The notes below the pieces were generated by a model that worked only from the letters and a program-made list of their open reading frames with translations, did no database searches and had not been told where the DNA came from. 64,000 bases of DNA from Adiantum capillus-veneris (taxonomy: Eukaryota; Streptophyta; Polypodiopsida; Polypodiales; Pteridaceae): assembly GCA_014529385.2 (NCBI GenBank), contig CM043966.1, positions 100,474,587-100,538,586 of the forward strand, written 5' to 3'. The position numbers were made by a program, and so were the translations under genes. Shown piece after piece: positions 53,560-63,823 of the stretch (positions are counted from its first letter, which is position 1; the number at the start of each line of letters is the position of its first letter).

Positions 53560-54597
53560 AATGAGGCTGACTCTATTACTTGAAAATCTCCCAGAACGCC
53601 CAAATGGTGCCTATTCTGAGAGCAAGTACATCACCTTGTAGCAGTCCCGTAGGCATCAAATGGAAAACTGTAAAACGAGATACAACTAGGCACATGGCCC
53701 AACGGATAAGTCTGAAGGCCACGGTAAAAAATCTCTCCTAAAGAGAGTAAAAGTGCCTTGGCAAGCTAAGTGGAGAGGGGATGTCAGTAGCCTCTGAAAG
53801 ATATGCACTTCGACCAAAAGCCCATTAAGCATCTGTAAATCGAGGACCGGAGCCACCAAAAGCCACAATCGGTGAAGATGATAGTGAGTAGCTACGAGAA
53901 GCTGAGTGTTGGACCGATGTCCGCCAACTGGTAGAATCTGACGACAAGACGTAACGGAGGAACAAAAGGGAAAGAGCAGTTGGTGATGAAGACAAAGGTG
54001 AAGAGGCAACTGACATAACCAATATACTTTAGGAGGTTGTCACAAGGTGGGTAACAAACCACTACACCGGAGTTGACAAGGAGCTTTCTTCCAGAAGATC
54101 CCAAGACCATAGCTGGAGATGGAACTTCCAGGAGACAAGTGTAGGAGGCTTTGACACATCCAGGAAAAATAATGCCGAAGAAGCTTGGTGGAGAGAGCAG
54201 CTAGCCAGCCCTAAACAAACCAATAACCAACAAGCAACAACAAAAACCAAACCCCAAAAACAACAACCCAAGCAAGCCCACCAAAATAAGAGGAAGGAAA
54301 ACAAGACAAAAAAAACAACAAAAAAGCAGACAAAATAAACTAGAAGGACATGCATTCACGCACACACAAAAGCAATCCTTGAGAGGCCAACAAGCAACAC
54401 ACATACACAAAGACTAAGTGCAAGCTTCCACGCACACACCCACATGCACTCAAACCCACGCACACCCAGAAGCAAGCCAAGAGAGGGACACATTGACCAA
54501 CAGCAAAAAGCAAAAACAACCACAAAAGCAAAAACAAAACAAGAACCAAAGAGGAAAGACCAAACCCGAACCTGAGAGCACCAATAAACCAGCAAGA
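53560..54597. other. non-coding or intronic DNA, A/C-rich on the plus strand
   Basis: No conserved frame. From 54200 to 54560 the plus strand is strongly A- and C-rich (CAAACCCCAAAAACAAC type), which produces long artefactual Phe/Leu/Cys-rich minus-strand frames. Confidence 0.4.
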
Positions 54598-54999
54598 TCA
54601 ACATAGGGAGAAATGCCCGAACAAGTGCCAGGGAGTCTGCAGCACTAGGTGAGGAAGCTGGTGGGGGAGCAAAGCCGCGGAGGTAACCTTCTCCAGGCAG
54701 AGACATTTTTCATGACAGGCTTCGTGTTGAGGAACGTGAGGTGGTGGCTTGGAAATCGGACAGGAAGACGGAGAAGCTGAGGAAGAGGCCACGAAGTGAA
54801 TCAATGCAGAGGCCAACGGCGGCACGGTAGGGGCAGCACTGCCGGTTGAAGAGCTCGCGAAGCCCGGATCTGCGATGGAGAGTTGCCGTGGCAGAGGGAA
54901 GGGGAACCTGCCTGCAGGGGAGTAGAGGGGAGCCAGGTCGCAGAAGAGGAGAGGGGACCGGGCCGCATGGGAGCAAGCTGCAATAGGAAAAGAGCGCAT
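54598..54999 (-). CDS. possible transit-peptide-like first exon
   Basis: The minus-strand ATG at 54999 opens MRSFPIAACSHAARSPLLF, a Ser/Ala/Pro-rich frame of about 130 codons resembling a plastid transit peptide. GAGAAG followed by GTTACC at about 54687 could be a splice donor. No mature domain follows. It may belong with the DnaJ-type exon at 53217-53415, or be a GC-rich chance frame. Confidence 0.22.
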   Translation of the reverse strand: MRSFPIAACSHAARSPLLFCDLAPLYSPAGRFPFPLPRQLSIADPGFASSSTGSAAPTVPPLASALIHFVASSSASPSSCPISKPPPHVPQHEACHEKCLCLEKVTSAALLPHQLPHLVLQTPWHLFGHFSLC

Positions 55000-55084
55000 G
55001 GAGGTGCAGGGGTAGATGGCCGCAAGGTCACGACGGAGCAGCCTATGCGAGGGGTGAGCCTGCCGAGCAGATTCAGCCACAGCT

Positions 55085-55089
<5 letters not shown>

Positions 55090-55155
<66 letters not shown>
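55090..55155. repeat. (CT)n/(AT)n compound microsatellite at a LINE 5' junction
   Basis: CT units followed by AT units; LINE RT coding begins immediately after at 55156. Confidence 0.95.
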
Positions 55156-55160
<5 letters not shown>

Positions 55161-56033
55161 GTCAGGTGACTCTACTCTACCTAGTAACTATCGCACAATC
55201 ATGATATGCCATACGTTGGCTAAGCTTTATGCTTCGGTGCTTGAACACGAGCTCGGTAGTTGGGCAGAAAAAGAGGGTGTAAGAGCACGTGGGCAGGCTG
55301 GTTTCAGAAGAGGCTTTGCTACCCTTGATCACATATTTACTCTTTGAGCCATCATCGAGGAGGGCCGAACACACGGACAGCACATCTTTTGTTGCTTTGT
55401 TGACTTCCGGAAAGCTTTTGACACAGTTCCTAGAGCAAGATTGATGCGTAGATTGTATGATCTCGGGGTCCAAGGTGAGATCACATGGGCTATCCTTGCA
55501 CTATATGAGACTGTGACAGGTAGAGTGCCCACACCCGAGGGGCTATCAAAGATTATTGAATCTAACATTGGAGTGAAACAGGGCTGTCCACTTTCTCCCA
55601 CTCTTTTTGGCATGTATATTGACGAGGTTTCAGATTATATTGACAGAGATGGAGATAGAGGTGCATTGTTATCAGGGACTTGGATACCCTTGTTGTTGTA
55701 TGCAGATGATCTCGTGCTCATTTCCGAATCAGCAGAAGGATTACAGAGCCAGCTGGATACATTGGAGAGATATGCACATGATAGAGACTTGTTTGTGAAC
55801 CTCAGCAAGACCAAGGTGATGATTTTTAATACCACGGCACAATGGGTGAGGGCATCAACACCAACGTTTCTCTTCGGCGAGGAAGAGGTGCAGCTGGCTG
55901 AGAATTACACTTACTTGGGGGTTGTTTTCACTGGACCCTCCTCCATGAGAGAGGCAGCAAACTCTAGACTTACACGAGGATATGCAGCTTTAGATGGGTT
56001 CACTAGTACAATTCCAAGAGCCCCGTACTAAGC
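55156..56033 (+). pseudogene. LINE reverse transcriptase domain
   Basis: The reading FKSGDSTLPSNYRTIMICHT begins in RT motif 2a. Then come QAGFRRGFATLDHIFTL with a TGA at 55345 where Arg is expected (CGA to TGA), FVDFRKAFDTVPR (first catalytic Asp), NIGVKQGCPLSPTLF and LLLYADDLVLIS (ADD box), and the thumb LSKTKVMIF then YTYLGVVF. Catalytic residues are intact. A frameshift near 56000 ends this frame at 56029-56031. Confidence 0.92.
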
Positions 56034-57256
56034 TGTGGTTGTTTGATACGCTGGTGACATCCACCCTATTGTATGGAGTTCAGATTTGGGGACCGAGTCT
56101 TGACCACCGCAAGCGGTCTGGACAAACCTCTGACGGGTGGAGAGGGATGGAGAAACCTCTTGTCACTATGATCTCCAAGCTGATTCGATGCAAGGCAGCA
56201 GTGCCCCATGAGATTGTTAGGGCAGAACTGGCAGCTACTCCGATGGTGGTTGAGGCACTTACTAGGTCAGTTATGTGTGTACATGGATTGTGGGATCTGC
56301 CATCTCACTGATATGCTAGATTGGCCCTTGAATCATTCCGCCAACTAGCTTTGGGAGGTGACTCCAAATGCTGGTATGCACAGATGTCAGCATGGTTTCA
56401 GCTACATGGTTTCACGATGGACAGGCTGCCACCTTTTCAATACTCCCTGGATGCACCATCGCTCGTATTGACTCACCCGGAGATCAGCAGGATAGTCAGA
56501 CAGGATCTCACACAACTGGACACACAGAGGACATGGTTGAGCCCCCTTCAAGAACTGGGAAAGAAGATGGCTTTTTATAGAGAGCATTTTCTTCACACAT
56601 CCGAGGATGGATATGTCTTGCGGCCGTGATACATGGATTCACACCTCTCACATGAACTCCGCTCAGTGATAGGTTAGCTCCGCACCTCCTCCCATCAGCT
56701 ACATATAGAGACGGGGCGATATACTTCGACTCCTGCAGAGGAGTGGATTTGTGAGCTATGTGACATAGCGCCAGAGACAAAGGAGCACTATATCTGCCGG
56801 TGTCCGGTGTATTATGAGATCAAGGGACGCTTCCACTGTCTTTTCAGAGATGGCTTCGGGCCTTTGTCTAGGGTGATGGATTACATTGATCAGAGGTGCC
56901 TTGGGCTCTTCCTGCTCGAACTACGGTGACACAGAGAGGACCTATTACAGAGGGTGAGGTGTTCTAGGCGGGGGCCCATCCAGAGGCCAGTTACAGACTA
57001 CTTCCCGAGCGGCCGCCCCCAAGCAGCAGACTACACGACAGCCCGACCCACACCACGTGGGATTCTGCTTGAGAGAGCCACAGAGATCAACAGATCTGGA
57101 CGCCCACAACTTCCCCGTAGGTCATGCCGCCGCTCCATATACCACCAACGTATTCGGGCTATCATTGAGAGATACAGAGCGACGCCTACAAGGTTCTTCA
57201 AAGAGCAGGAGATTGATATCATGCCGGAGAGACCCATGAGAGAGGTCATCGGATGA
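56000..57256 (+). pseudogene. LINE C-terminal region with CCHC-like zinc motif
   Basis: It continues in a second frame: TLVTSTLLYGVQIWGPSL is the conserved segment after RT. TGA codons at 56309 and 56627 interrupt it. Further down CELCDIAPETKEHYICRC, a CX2C...H...C motif, is followed by YYEIKGRF and CLGLFLLEL. The tail to 57256 is Arg-rich. The same segments, diverged, occur in the copy at 61480-62030. Confidence 0.8.
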
Positions 57257-57389
57257 CAGAGGACAGAACCAGGCCCAAAAGGACTTTATTTTTGTATTAG
57301 ACACTTGGACACACTTGATGAGGATGTGTTGTATTGGTCTCATAGGTCTTTTAGGCCTTTTGTAGACGTTAATAAACATTTCATTTCTT

Positions 57390-57392
<3 letters not shown>

Positions 57393-57439
<47 letters not shown>
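57393..57439. repeat. (CT)n tail of the LINE
   Basis: CT microsatellite directly after the LINE 3' UTR. Confidence 0.95.
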
Positions 57440-57443
<4 letters not shown>

Positions 57444-57519
57444 TTGTATCAGTTTGGTCTCATAGACTATAGGTCATTTTGGCCTTTTAAAGACGTTTAA
57501 TATAACATTTTGTTTTGTT

Positions 57520-57555
<36 letters not shown>
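57440..57555 (+). mobile_element. second LINE 3' end stub with (CT)n tail
   Basis: GGTCTCATAGACTATAGGTC, CTTTTAAAGACG and TTTAATATAACATTTTG repeat the 3' UTR of the preceding LINE and again end in a CT run (57523-57555). It is either a very short insertion or a duplicated tail. Confidence 0.75.
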
Positions 57556-58577
57556 AGAAGCAAGGAAAAAAAGAAAGAAAGTGGACAGTGTGCAGAGAAG
57601 GAAAGGCGATCATCCGAGAGTTCAAGAACCCCATGCCCAAAGGGGATATCTTAAACCTACCTCTTCTCTTTTAAGTCCTATGGATTACCAATAAAAATGA
57701 TCTCTTACGAGTCATAAAAGCTTTTGAAGTTTCCTTTTTTTAGTTTTTGTCATTTGATTTTCAAATGATACCCGAAGTGGAATGTGAATCTGGGATGCAT
57801 CTCATTGGTCCTATAGGTCACCTCCAAAGGATCTTAATAGAATTTCTTTATTTTTCTCTTTGGGAAAAGTCAGGGCTTTATTATTGAGAGCTGTAGGTAA
57901 TTCAGGATACTCAGGCCAGCCTGTCCTCAAGTAGCGTACAACTCATCACAAATGTACAATTACTACTAGATCATGGTGGCCTATAGGAGCCATACGAATT
58001 GAATCAGGGTGGTGGCGAATAGTGCCAGGTAATCCTGCCCTGTGGTATTGTAAGGAACGTAGAAGTGTGTGCCACTGAAGAAAGCATGACAATGCTCCAC
58101 TGCCAGAAGGATCCAACTGAGGCATCAGGCCCAAATCATCTACAAAGTGATTGCAACAGTGAAAACGATCTTGTAAGGGTGTGGCTCAAAAGCATGTATA
58201 GTATTTGTCAACAAGGCCAAAGTGCACCATCCGTAGCCAAGATCTATCAACAGAAAGACTGGATCCTCTCACTGTAACCAGCTAGGACACCCAAGTCAGA
58301 AATCTTCAACAACGGGTGAACAAAACTGAAACAACTTTACCACGTGAACTAAAAAAGATGAGAGAAGATGACATAAAGCCGCAGAGTTCTGCGTCCAAAT
58401 GGACTAGCCCCAAAGTCTGGCGCCCCCTTCAGTACTTCTTATTGTATTGATAATCACAGAGTAAAACTGCCAGAGGAGTAACTTTGCAGCCCTCTGAATG
58501 GAATCAAGACTTTTTCTGCAGACAATACCGTCGAATCTCTTTTGGCAAACCATTGTAAAAACACTCAATCTGGTCCT
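57556..58577. other. decayed 3' interior of the minus-strand Gypsy-like element
   Basis: No protease or RT motif seen on the minus strand downstream of gag, though short protein-like stretches occur. No gene called. Confidence 0.35.
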
Positions 58578-59733
58578 TCAAAACGAAGACATTGGAAAAA
58601 AGGTATCCCAAAACCTCTCGCAACAATCATCCAAAGTGTCTTCCTTCTTCATTCTCAGATGATGCCAAGCCGTGATGACATCTTGATAATCTTCCGTTAT
58701 CCAAGCAGAAGTGAAAACTCTCTTGAATTTTACCCACTTCTTAGGTGCTTCTCTGTGCACCAACAGAGTAGACCACCATGTTTGTGCGTTTCCTTTCAAG
58801 TAAGACGCTGCCCTCTGTACCTTGGAGCGTTCCGAGAAACAACCTCCCGAGAAGGAGATGTCAAACTGTTGTATGAATTCAAGGGCTTGATGGGTGTCTT
58901 TATAGCTTGAAAACGTGTCAAACTTGACTACTTGACCCCCATCCTTGAACTCCTTAGCCTTCTTTCTCTATTTCTCACTATCTGAAATGTGAGAAGAGGA
59001 CGAGATCTCCTCCTCTGAATTGCTATACTGCTTCTTGTGATTCCTAGACTTTTTCAAGAATCTGCTTTTCTTGCTTTTTATCCGCTTTCACTTTTTCTCA
59101 TCCTCACTAGAGCTAGAGGACGACGAATTGTCGAAACTCTCTAAAGACAGAAAAATTTAGGTAATCCTCAAAACAAATACGCTTCTTGGATCTGCTAACC
59201 ACCTCAAAAGTCGATTTCCGGCCCAAATAACCAGGAAATCAGCTGATTTTCTCCTCTTTGGAGAGTGGTTTAAGCTTTTCATCAATTGGTTTGTCTTCTT
59301 TTCAAGAGCTTTGTCAAACTCTTTTTGCGAGTACAGTTTTTGCTTTTCTGCATTCAGATTTTTCTTTCTGTTTCATTACCAACTTGAGGAGAATCGGTGA
59401 CCTCTCGCCATCCAAAGGGAATCTCGTCAAGCTGGTAATTCTTGAGGTGGATTTACATATTCTCGGTCCATGGAGTACTTGATCAATCTTTTCATGCAAG
59501 TGTCAACCTACACTTGACATGTACTCCGCTCTGTCAAGATTCCCCGTCGGAAATTTATCAAACTCTACCGACTACTCAAAAAATTTGCGAAAATCTATGT
59601 TGGTTTCCTCTGTTCCCCTACTGGGATTTTTCTTTTCTTCATCTCCCCGCAGACCAACAATCCAAGGGGTGTCGTCTCTGTTGGATTCTTTGCGAGAACC
59701 CATGTGTGCTGCAGAAAGGATTGGATCCTCCAT
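58578..59733 (-). pseudogene. Ty3/Gypsy-type Gag
   Basis: The minus-strand ATG at 59733 starts MEDPILSAAHMGSRKE. Two stops and at least one frameshift follow. A Ser/Glu/Lys-rich stretch leads to the Retrotrans_gag domain: VKFDTFSSYKDTHQALEFIQ, RAASYLKGNAQTWWSTLL, WVKFKRVFTSAWI and LDDCCERFWDTFFP. The frame stops at 58578, before any zinc knuckle. The Gag lies about 30 bases inside an initiator-Met primer site, as expected. Pol is missing. Confidence 0.8.
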
Positions 59734-59751
59734 GAAAGAAGATTCGTCTTA

Positions 59752-59763
59752 GCTCTGATACCA
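59752..59763 (-). promoter_or_regulatory. primer binding site for initiator tRNA-Met
   Basis: GCTCTGATACCA on the plus strand is TGGTATCAGAGC on the minus strand, two bases inside the LTR end CCTATAACA. Confidence 0.92.
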
Positions 59764-59764
59764 C

Positions 59765-60500
59765 TGTTATAGGCTTGGCCACTCCAACCAAAAAATCAAT
59801 AGCAACACACAAACAAATAATTGAACTTATAATATATGTACGTTCATAAGTTCAAAATAGTATGAACTCACAAATTATAAGAGGGGATAAAACACGCATA
59901 AAACTACAAAAGCAAGGGACACAAGAAAACCAAAAACAAAAAAAAAACTAAATCACTTTATTTGCTACTAAAAAAAACTAAATCACTTTATTTGCTACTA
60001 AACAAAACTAGATAAAACAAAATATTATTAACTTAAAAATGTTTTTAGAAAAGGCATATGCAAAATAAATTGAAGCAACTTACTTGGCTAAAACTTGAAA
60101 CAAGTATTCAACTTTAAACTAAAAAGGATAAAACATCTCAAAGACTTATTCCTAGAAATCAGACTCCACACAACAACTTCTAAAGGAACAAATTCTCAAG
60201 TCCTAATGTAAGCTAAATACTTGAAAAGTAAACTACTACAAAACTACGACGAAGAGGTTGAAAATAACCAGAGAAGAACAAAGATCCAAACTTGACAATA
60301 TGTGACCTCAACTTCGCTGCTTGTCCAAATAGGAAGAATGAGAATATTACCTTTATCATGCATAGCTTGGACAACAACTATGACATCTCTACTCTCGTCG
60401 TCAGTGCCGAAGAGTAGGTACACGTTTGTATAGAGGTCATTCATGCTTTGAACGTACTCTATAAAACCAACGAGCTGAGTTTACCCTCCGGAGGTGATAG
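59765..60500 (-). repeat. presumed 5' LTR of the Gypsy-like element
   Basis: It begins TGTTATAGG on the plus strand (the LTR 3' end on the minus strand). The outer boundary is not fixed because the partner LTR was not found. It contains a 32-bp direct duplication at about 59941-60005 (AAACTAAATCACTTTATTTG twice). Confidence 0.45.
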
Positions 60501-61194
60501 ACATACTCAGCCATGATAAAAGCTGGCATTTGTCAAGCTAGAGCAAAAATACTAGAAGCGCTAGAGATCACAACGTCAAAATAGTAGGTCATCTAAGGAT
60601 CATGTTTGCCCTCTGGGCAAGCACTTATAAGCATTACAAGGGATGCCCAAAAGTAGAGCCCTAAAAGCTCTCTTCCAAAAGCATCTGCTTCATAAAGCAT
60701 GCACTAGAGCTGGCAACAATCAACCAAATGTAAAATGCGAAAACCCGTAGAACATGCCACATCAGCACATCAATGCAAACTACAGAAATCTGAAATAGCA
60801 ATCAGCCCTCATGCTTTTGTGTGTATACAAGGTTTTAAGCCCCTTGGCCAGAAGATTGGGTTAGTTTTTTTTTTTTTTTGACCCTAACCCCTCTATGTGG
60901 GCCCCTTGGCCACACCTAGGTTGAGGAGTTCTTGTCCTCTCAATCAGGTCCTTCTAGTCGAGCATGCCACGTCACCAACTTGTGACTCTCTCTCTCTCTC
61001 AAAGATATAGCCATTTTGTTGTAACTACATTCCTCTTATAAGTCATAAGAGTTGTGAGAAGCTAATTGTACGTTTTTTCCTCCCTTGTTTTTATGCCTTC
61101 CATGGCATACCCAAAATTGGAATGTAAACCCAAAGCACAGCTAGTCCTGGTCTCTCAGTGGAGGAGTGCACCACTCTACTGACTGAGACACTAC
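60501..61194. other. non-coding DNA, nothing recognised
   Basis: No coding signal. A T run lies at 60867-60880 and a short CT run at 60987-61000. Confidence 0.35.
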
Positions 61195-62334
61195 ATGGTG
61201 CAGCATCAGAGGCATACCCACACTCAGCAGGGTCGGAGACGACATTCAGGGAGCATGCCCCAGAATAGTTGGTATGATGAGGAGTGCAAAGAGATGAGAG
61301 CTCAGCTCCAGAGAGATCTTCTTTTAGGGGTCATCACTTACAAACAGTCTCAAATTGCTTCCTGGTGCCTTGTGCGACGGAAGAAACGAGCTTACTTGCC
61401 CACATGGAGCGAGACTTGTATCCGTTGTTCTTGAGTAGAGACTCAGGAGAGGCATGGCGGTTCTTCTCTTACACGGGTGGAGATTACTAGACTCATTTGT
61501 CAGGACCTGATCTAGTTGGATACCAAGAGAACATGGATAGAGCCGCCACAGGAGTTGGGCATGAAGATGGCTTTCTATAGAGATCATCTTCTCCACCTCA
61601 CAGGAGATGGGTTTGTGATTCGACCAAGCTACATGCATACACATATGTCTCATGGTTTGCGGTGTGCCATTGGTCAGATACGCACATCCTCACATTAGCT
61701 GGAGATTGAGACCGGTAGATTTAGAGGGATACCAACAGACAACAGGATATGCCGCTTATGCCATCTAGAGCCAGAGACACAGCTACATTACATATGTCAT
61801 TGCATAGTGTACTATGAGATTCGGGGCCGTTTCCGCTACTTATTCAGAGAGGGTTTTGGTCCTTTCTCTAGGGTCATGAGTTATGAGGATCAGAGATGTC
61901 TTGGGCTATATCTACTTGAGTTACACAAATATACAGACACTTTACTGGGGAGAGCTAGAGAGAGACAGTCCCAGAGACAAATTGCACTTTCACTAGATAT
62001 GGGACAGCCAGAGGAGCAGCCATCATTATAGAGCTCGGCCCACACTCATTCAACCACTACCGGCACTCTCATCGACCGAGCACCGGAGCTACAAAGATCT
62101 AGACGGCCGCGATTGAGGAGAGGGGCTACACAGCATCGACGGAGACTACAGCAAAGGGTTCGAGCCATACTCTCTCGACATACAGAGTGCAGATGAGGAT
62201 GGATTCTAGTAGTAGTGGTATTTTTGTTCTAGTCTTTTTGTACCCAGACATGGTACCAGATTCACAATTTTGTAACAATTTGGTCTCATAGGTCATTTTG
62301 GCTTTTTGAAGACGCTAATATAACATTTCATTTC

Positions 62335-62410
<76 letters not shown>
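61195..62410 (+). mobile_element. internally deleted LINE copy
   Basis: Left part QNSWYDEECKEMRAQLQRDL and TYKQSQIASW..RRKKRAYL is the linker that lies between endonuclease and RT in full elements. At about 61480 the sequence jumps to the C-terminal part (LDTKRTWIEPPQELGMKMAF), omitting the whole RT. CRLCHLEPETQLHYICHC, YYEIRGRFRYLFREGFGP and RCLGLYLLEL parallel the copy at 55156-57439. The same 3' UTR (GGTCTCATAGGTCATTTTGG, CTAATATAACATTTCATTTC) ends in CT then GT repeats. Confidence 0.85.

Positions 62411-62420
<10 letters not shown>
62338..62420. repeat. (CT)n/(GT)n tail
   Basis: CT units then GT units ending GCGCGCGCGTG, directly after the LINE 3' UTR. Confidence 0.96.
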
Positions 62421-62423
<3 letters not shown>

Positions 62424-62457
62424 CAGGTGACGGTGGTGCTCCCTCTGTAGGTTTCGC

Positions 62458-62690
62458 GCAGCAAGAGGCAGCACGTAGGGCGATCCTTCCTGTGTGTTAG
62501 GGATCCGGGCAGCAGGAGGCAGCACGCAGGGCGATCCTGCCTGTGTGTTAGAGTTTCCGGCAGCAAGAGGCAGCGCGCTGGGCAATCCTGCCTGTGTGTT
62601 AGGGTTTCGGGCAGCAAGAGGTAGCACGCAGGTCAATTCTGCATGTGTGTTAGGGTTTTGGGCAGCAGGAGGCAGCACGCAGGGAGTTTC
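62458..62690. repeat. 51-bp GC-rich minisatellite, about five units
   Basis: Units begin GCAGCAAGAGGCAGCACG (or close variants) at 62458, 62509, 62560, 62611 and 62662, exactly 51 bp apart. Each contains TGTGTGTTAGGG. The period is a multiple of three, so long frames cross it on both strands, but no protein family is recognised. Confidence 0.95.
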
Positions 62691-62752
62691 TCTCTCTCTG
62701 CAGGTGACGCAGGTGCTCTCGCTCTCTCTGCAGGTGACGCAGATGACGCAGC

Positions 62753-62870
62753 AGGTGCAAGGCGCGCAGAGGCTGCAGCAGATTCAACGCGCAGGGCTGA
62801 AGGGGATGCAGGTGCAGGACACGCAGAGGCTGCAGCAGCAGACTCAGCGCGCAGGGCTGAAGAGTGCGAT
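62753..62870. repeat. 57-bp tandem duplication, GC-rich
   Basis: AGGTGCAAGGCGCGCAGAGG at 62753 and AGGTGCAGGACACGCAGAGG at 62810 start two similar units ending CGCGCAGGGCTGAAG. Confidence 0.85.
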
Positions 62871-62996
62871 TCCTTATCTTCGGGCTCAGCTAATGAGGTG
62901 TCTCTCTCTCTTGCAGGGTGCGAGCTTCTTCCACAGAGGGGGCTGCGCGTAGATTGAGCCAACAGGGGCTTGTCTGAGCCGTGAGCTGACCTTGCT

Positions 62997-63017
62997 GGGG
63001 GGGGGGGGGGGGGGGCG
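62997..63017. repeat. poly(G) tract of 21 bases
   Basis: Twenty-one consecutive G residues. Confidence 0.95.
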
Positions 63018-63442
63018 CATTTCTCTGCCATTGCGCAGGTTTATGTTTTTATGTTTGGAAGGTAACACGGATTCATCACAAGACAGTAGGCGCAAGGCCT
63101 TCATTTGAGCTGCCTCGGTTGCTAACGTCCGCAGTGGGCAGAGTTGATGTATACACCTGCATCGGGTTTGTGGTATTTTGTCTTCTCCGTTTGGACTCTG
63201 CCGAGCCAAAGCGTTGAGCTGTTTTGGAGGTTATGCTCGAACCCACATCTTTGTATGCCAGTAGTTGGGTGAGCCAGCGTGCTCCGATCCCTCACCATTT
63301 TGTATTGTAAGCCGTGGTGGGCTCGCCGAGCTGAAGAGGATATACCCTCGCTCGCCTATCCTTGTTTTTGGATTGGTTTCTAGTGTGCCTTGTCCGCATG
63401 GACTCAGGCGAGCCAGAGCATTGAGCTATACCTGCATCGCCA
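63018..63442. other. leader-like DNA before the coiled-coil frame
   Basis: No gene. GACTC(T)GCCGAGCCAAAGCGTTGAGCTG at about 63195 and a related stretch at 63400 form an imperfect duplication. Confidence 0.4.
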
Positions 63443-63823
63443 ATGGAGGCCATGAGCACTTCGCCGGTGGAGGCCATGATCATTTCGCCAGTATGTAAGT
63501 CCCATACGAAGGAAACTTTTGCGCTTACAAACAAGCGGATAACACAAATGGAAAGGGAGATGAAAGAATGAAAAGCAGAGACCGAGGGATGGTGGAAAGA
63601 GAAGGCCAACCTTCTTCAAATGTTTCTCAATGAAGGCGCGCAATGGAAGAAGAAGAAAGAGGACTTGCACGCAGAGCTGCAAGCATTTAAGGCGGATTCA
63701 CAAGCACTTGGAGAAGAGGTCACAACCCTCAAGCGAGAGCTTGCGGATAGAGTAAGCAATGGACTGGAAGAAGGGGAATTTCAGCCCTCGGTAATAGACG
63801 AGATCAAGGTCATCAAGGAGTAG
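63443..63823 (+). pseudogene. coiled-coil, gag-like ORF (interrupted)
   Basis: From an ATG at 63443 the frame reads MEAMSTSPVEAMIISP, where a 24-bp unit is duplicated. It continues to a TGA at 63569, where Arg (CGA) may be ancestral. Then, in the same frame, come KAETEGWWKEKANLLQMFLN, EGAQWKKKKEDLHAELQAFK and TTLKRELADRVSNG, and a TAG at 63821. In-frame text (VRMITEEEKQKVVKTLLG) continues beyond. The charged heptad-like pattern indicates a coiled coil. The placement at the start of an element-like region suggests a retroelement Gag, but no domain is recognised and the window ends before any pol. Confidence 0.4.

Larger units (their letters stand above)
55156..57439 (+). mobile_element. 5'-truncated LINE (non-LTR retrotransposon)
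   Basis: It starts inside the RT domain directly after a microsatellite, continues through RT and a C-terminal zinc region, and ends with a 3' UTR (GGTCTCATAGGTC, GACGTTAATAAACATTTCATT) followed by a CT tract. The endonuclease and N-terminus are absent, the usual result of incomplete target-primed reverse transcription. A second 3' stub of the same family follows at 57440-57555, and a deleted copy lies at 61195. Confidence 0.85.

Noticed and set aside
54062-54710. Phe/Leu/Cys-rich minus frames resembling membrane proteins
   Set aside because: The plus strand is A/C-rich low-complexity DNA, so the hydrophobic frames are compositional artefacts.
15267-59763. tRNA-like pieces as tRNA genes
   Set aside because: The matches at 15267, 20113, 45824 and 59752 are short primer binding sites next to LTR ends. 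No cloverleaf-sized tRNA gene was found.
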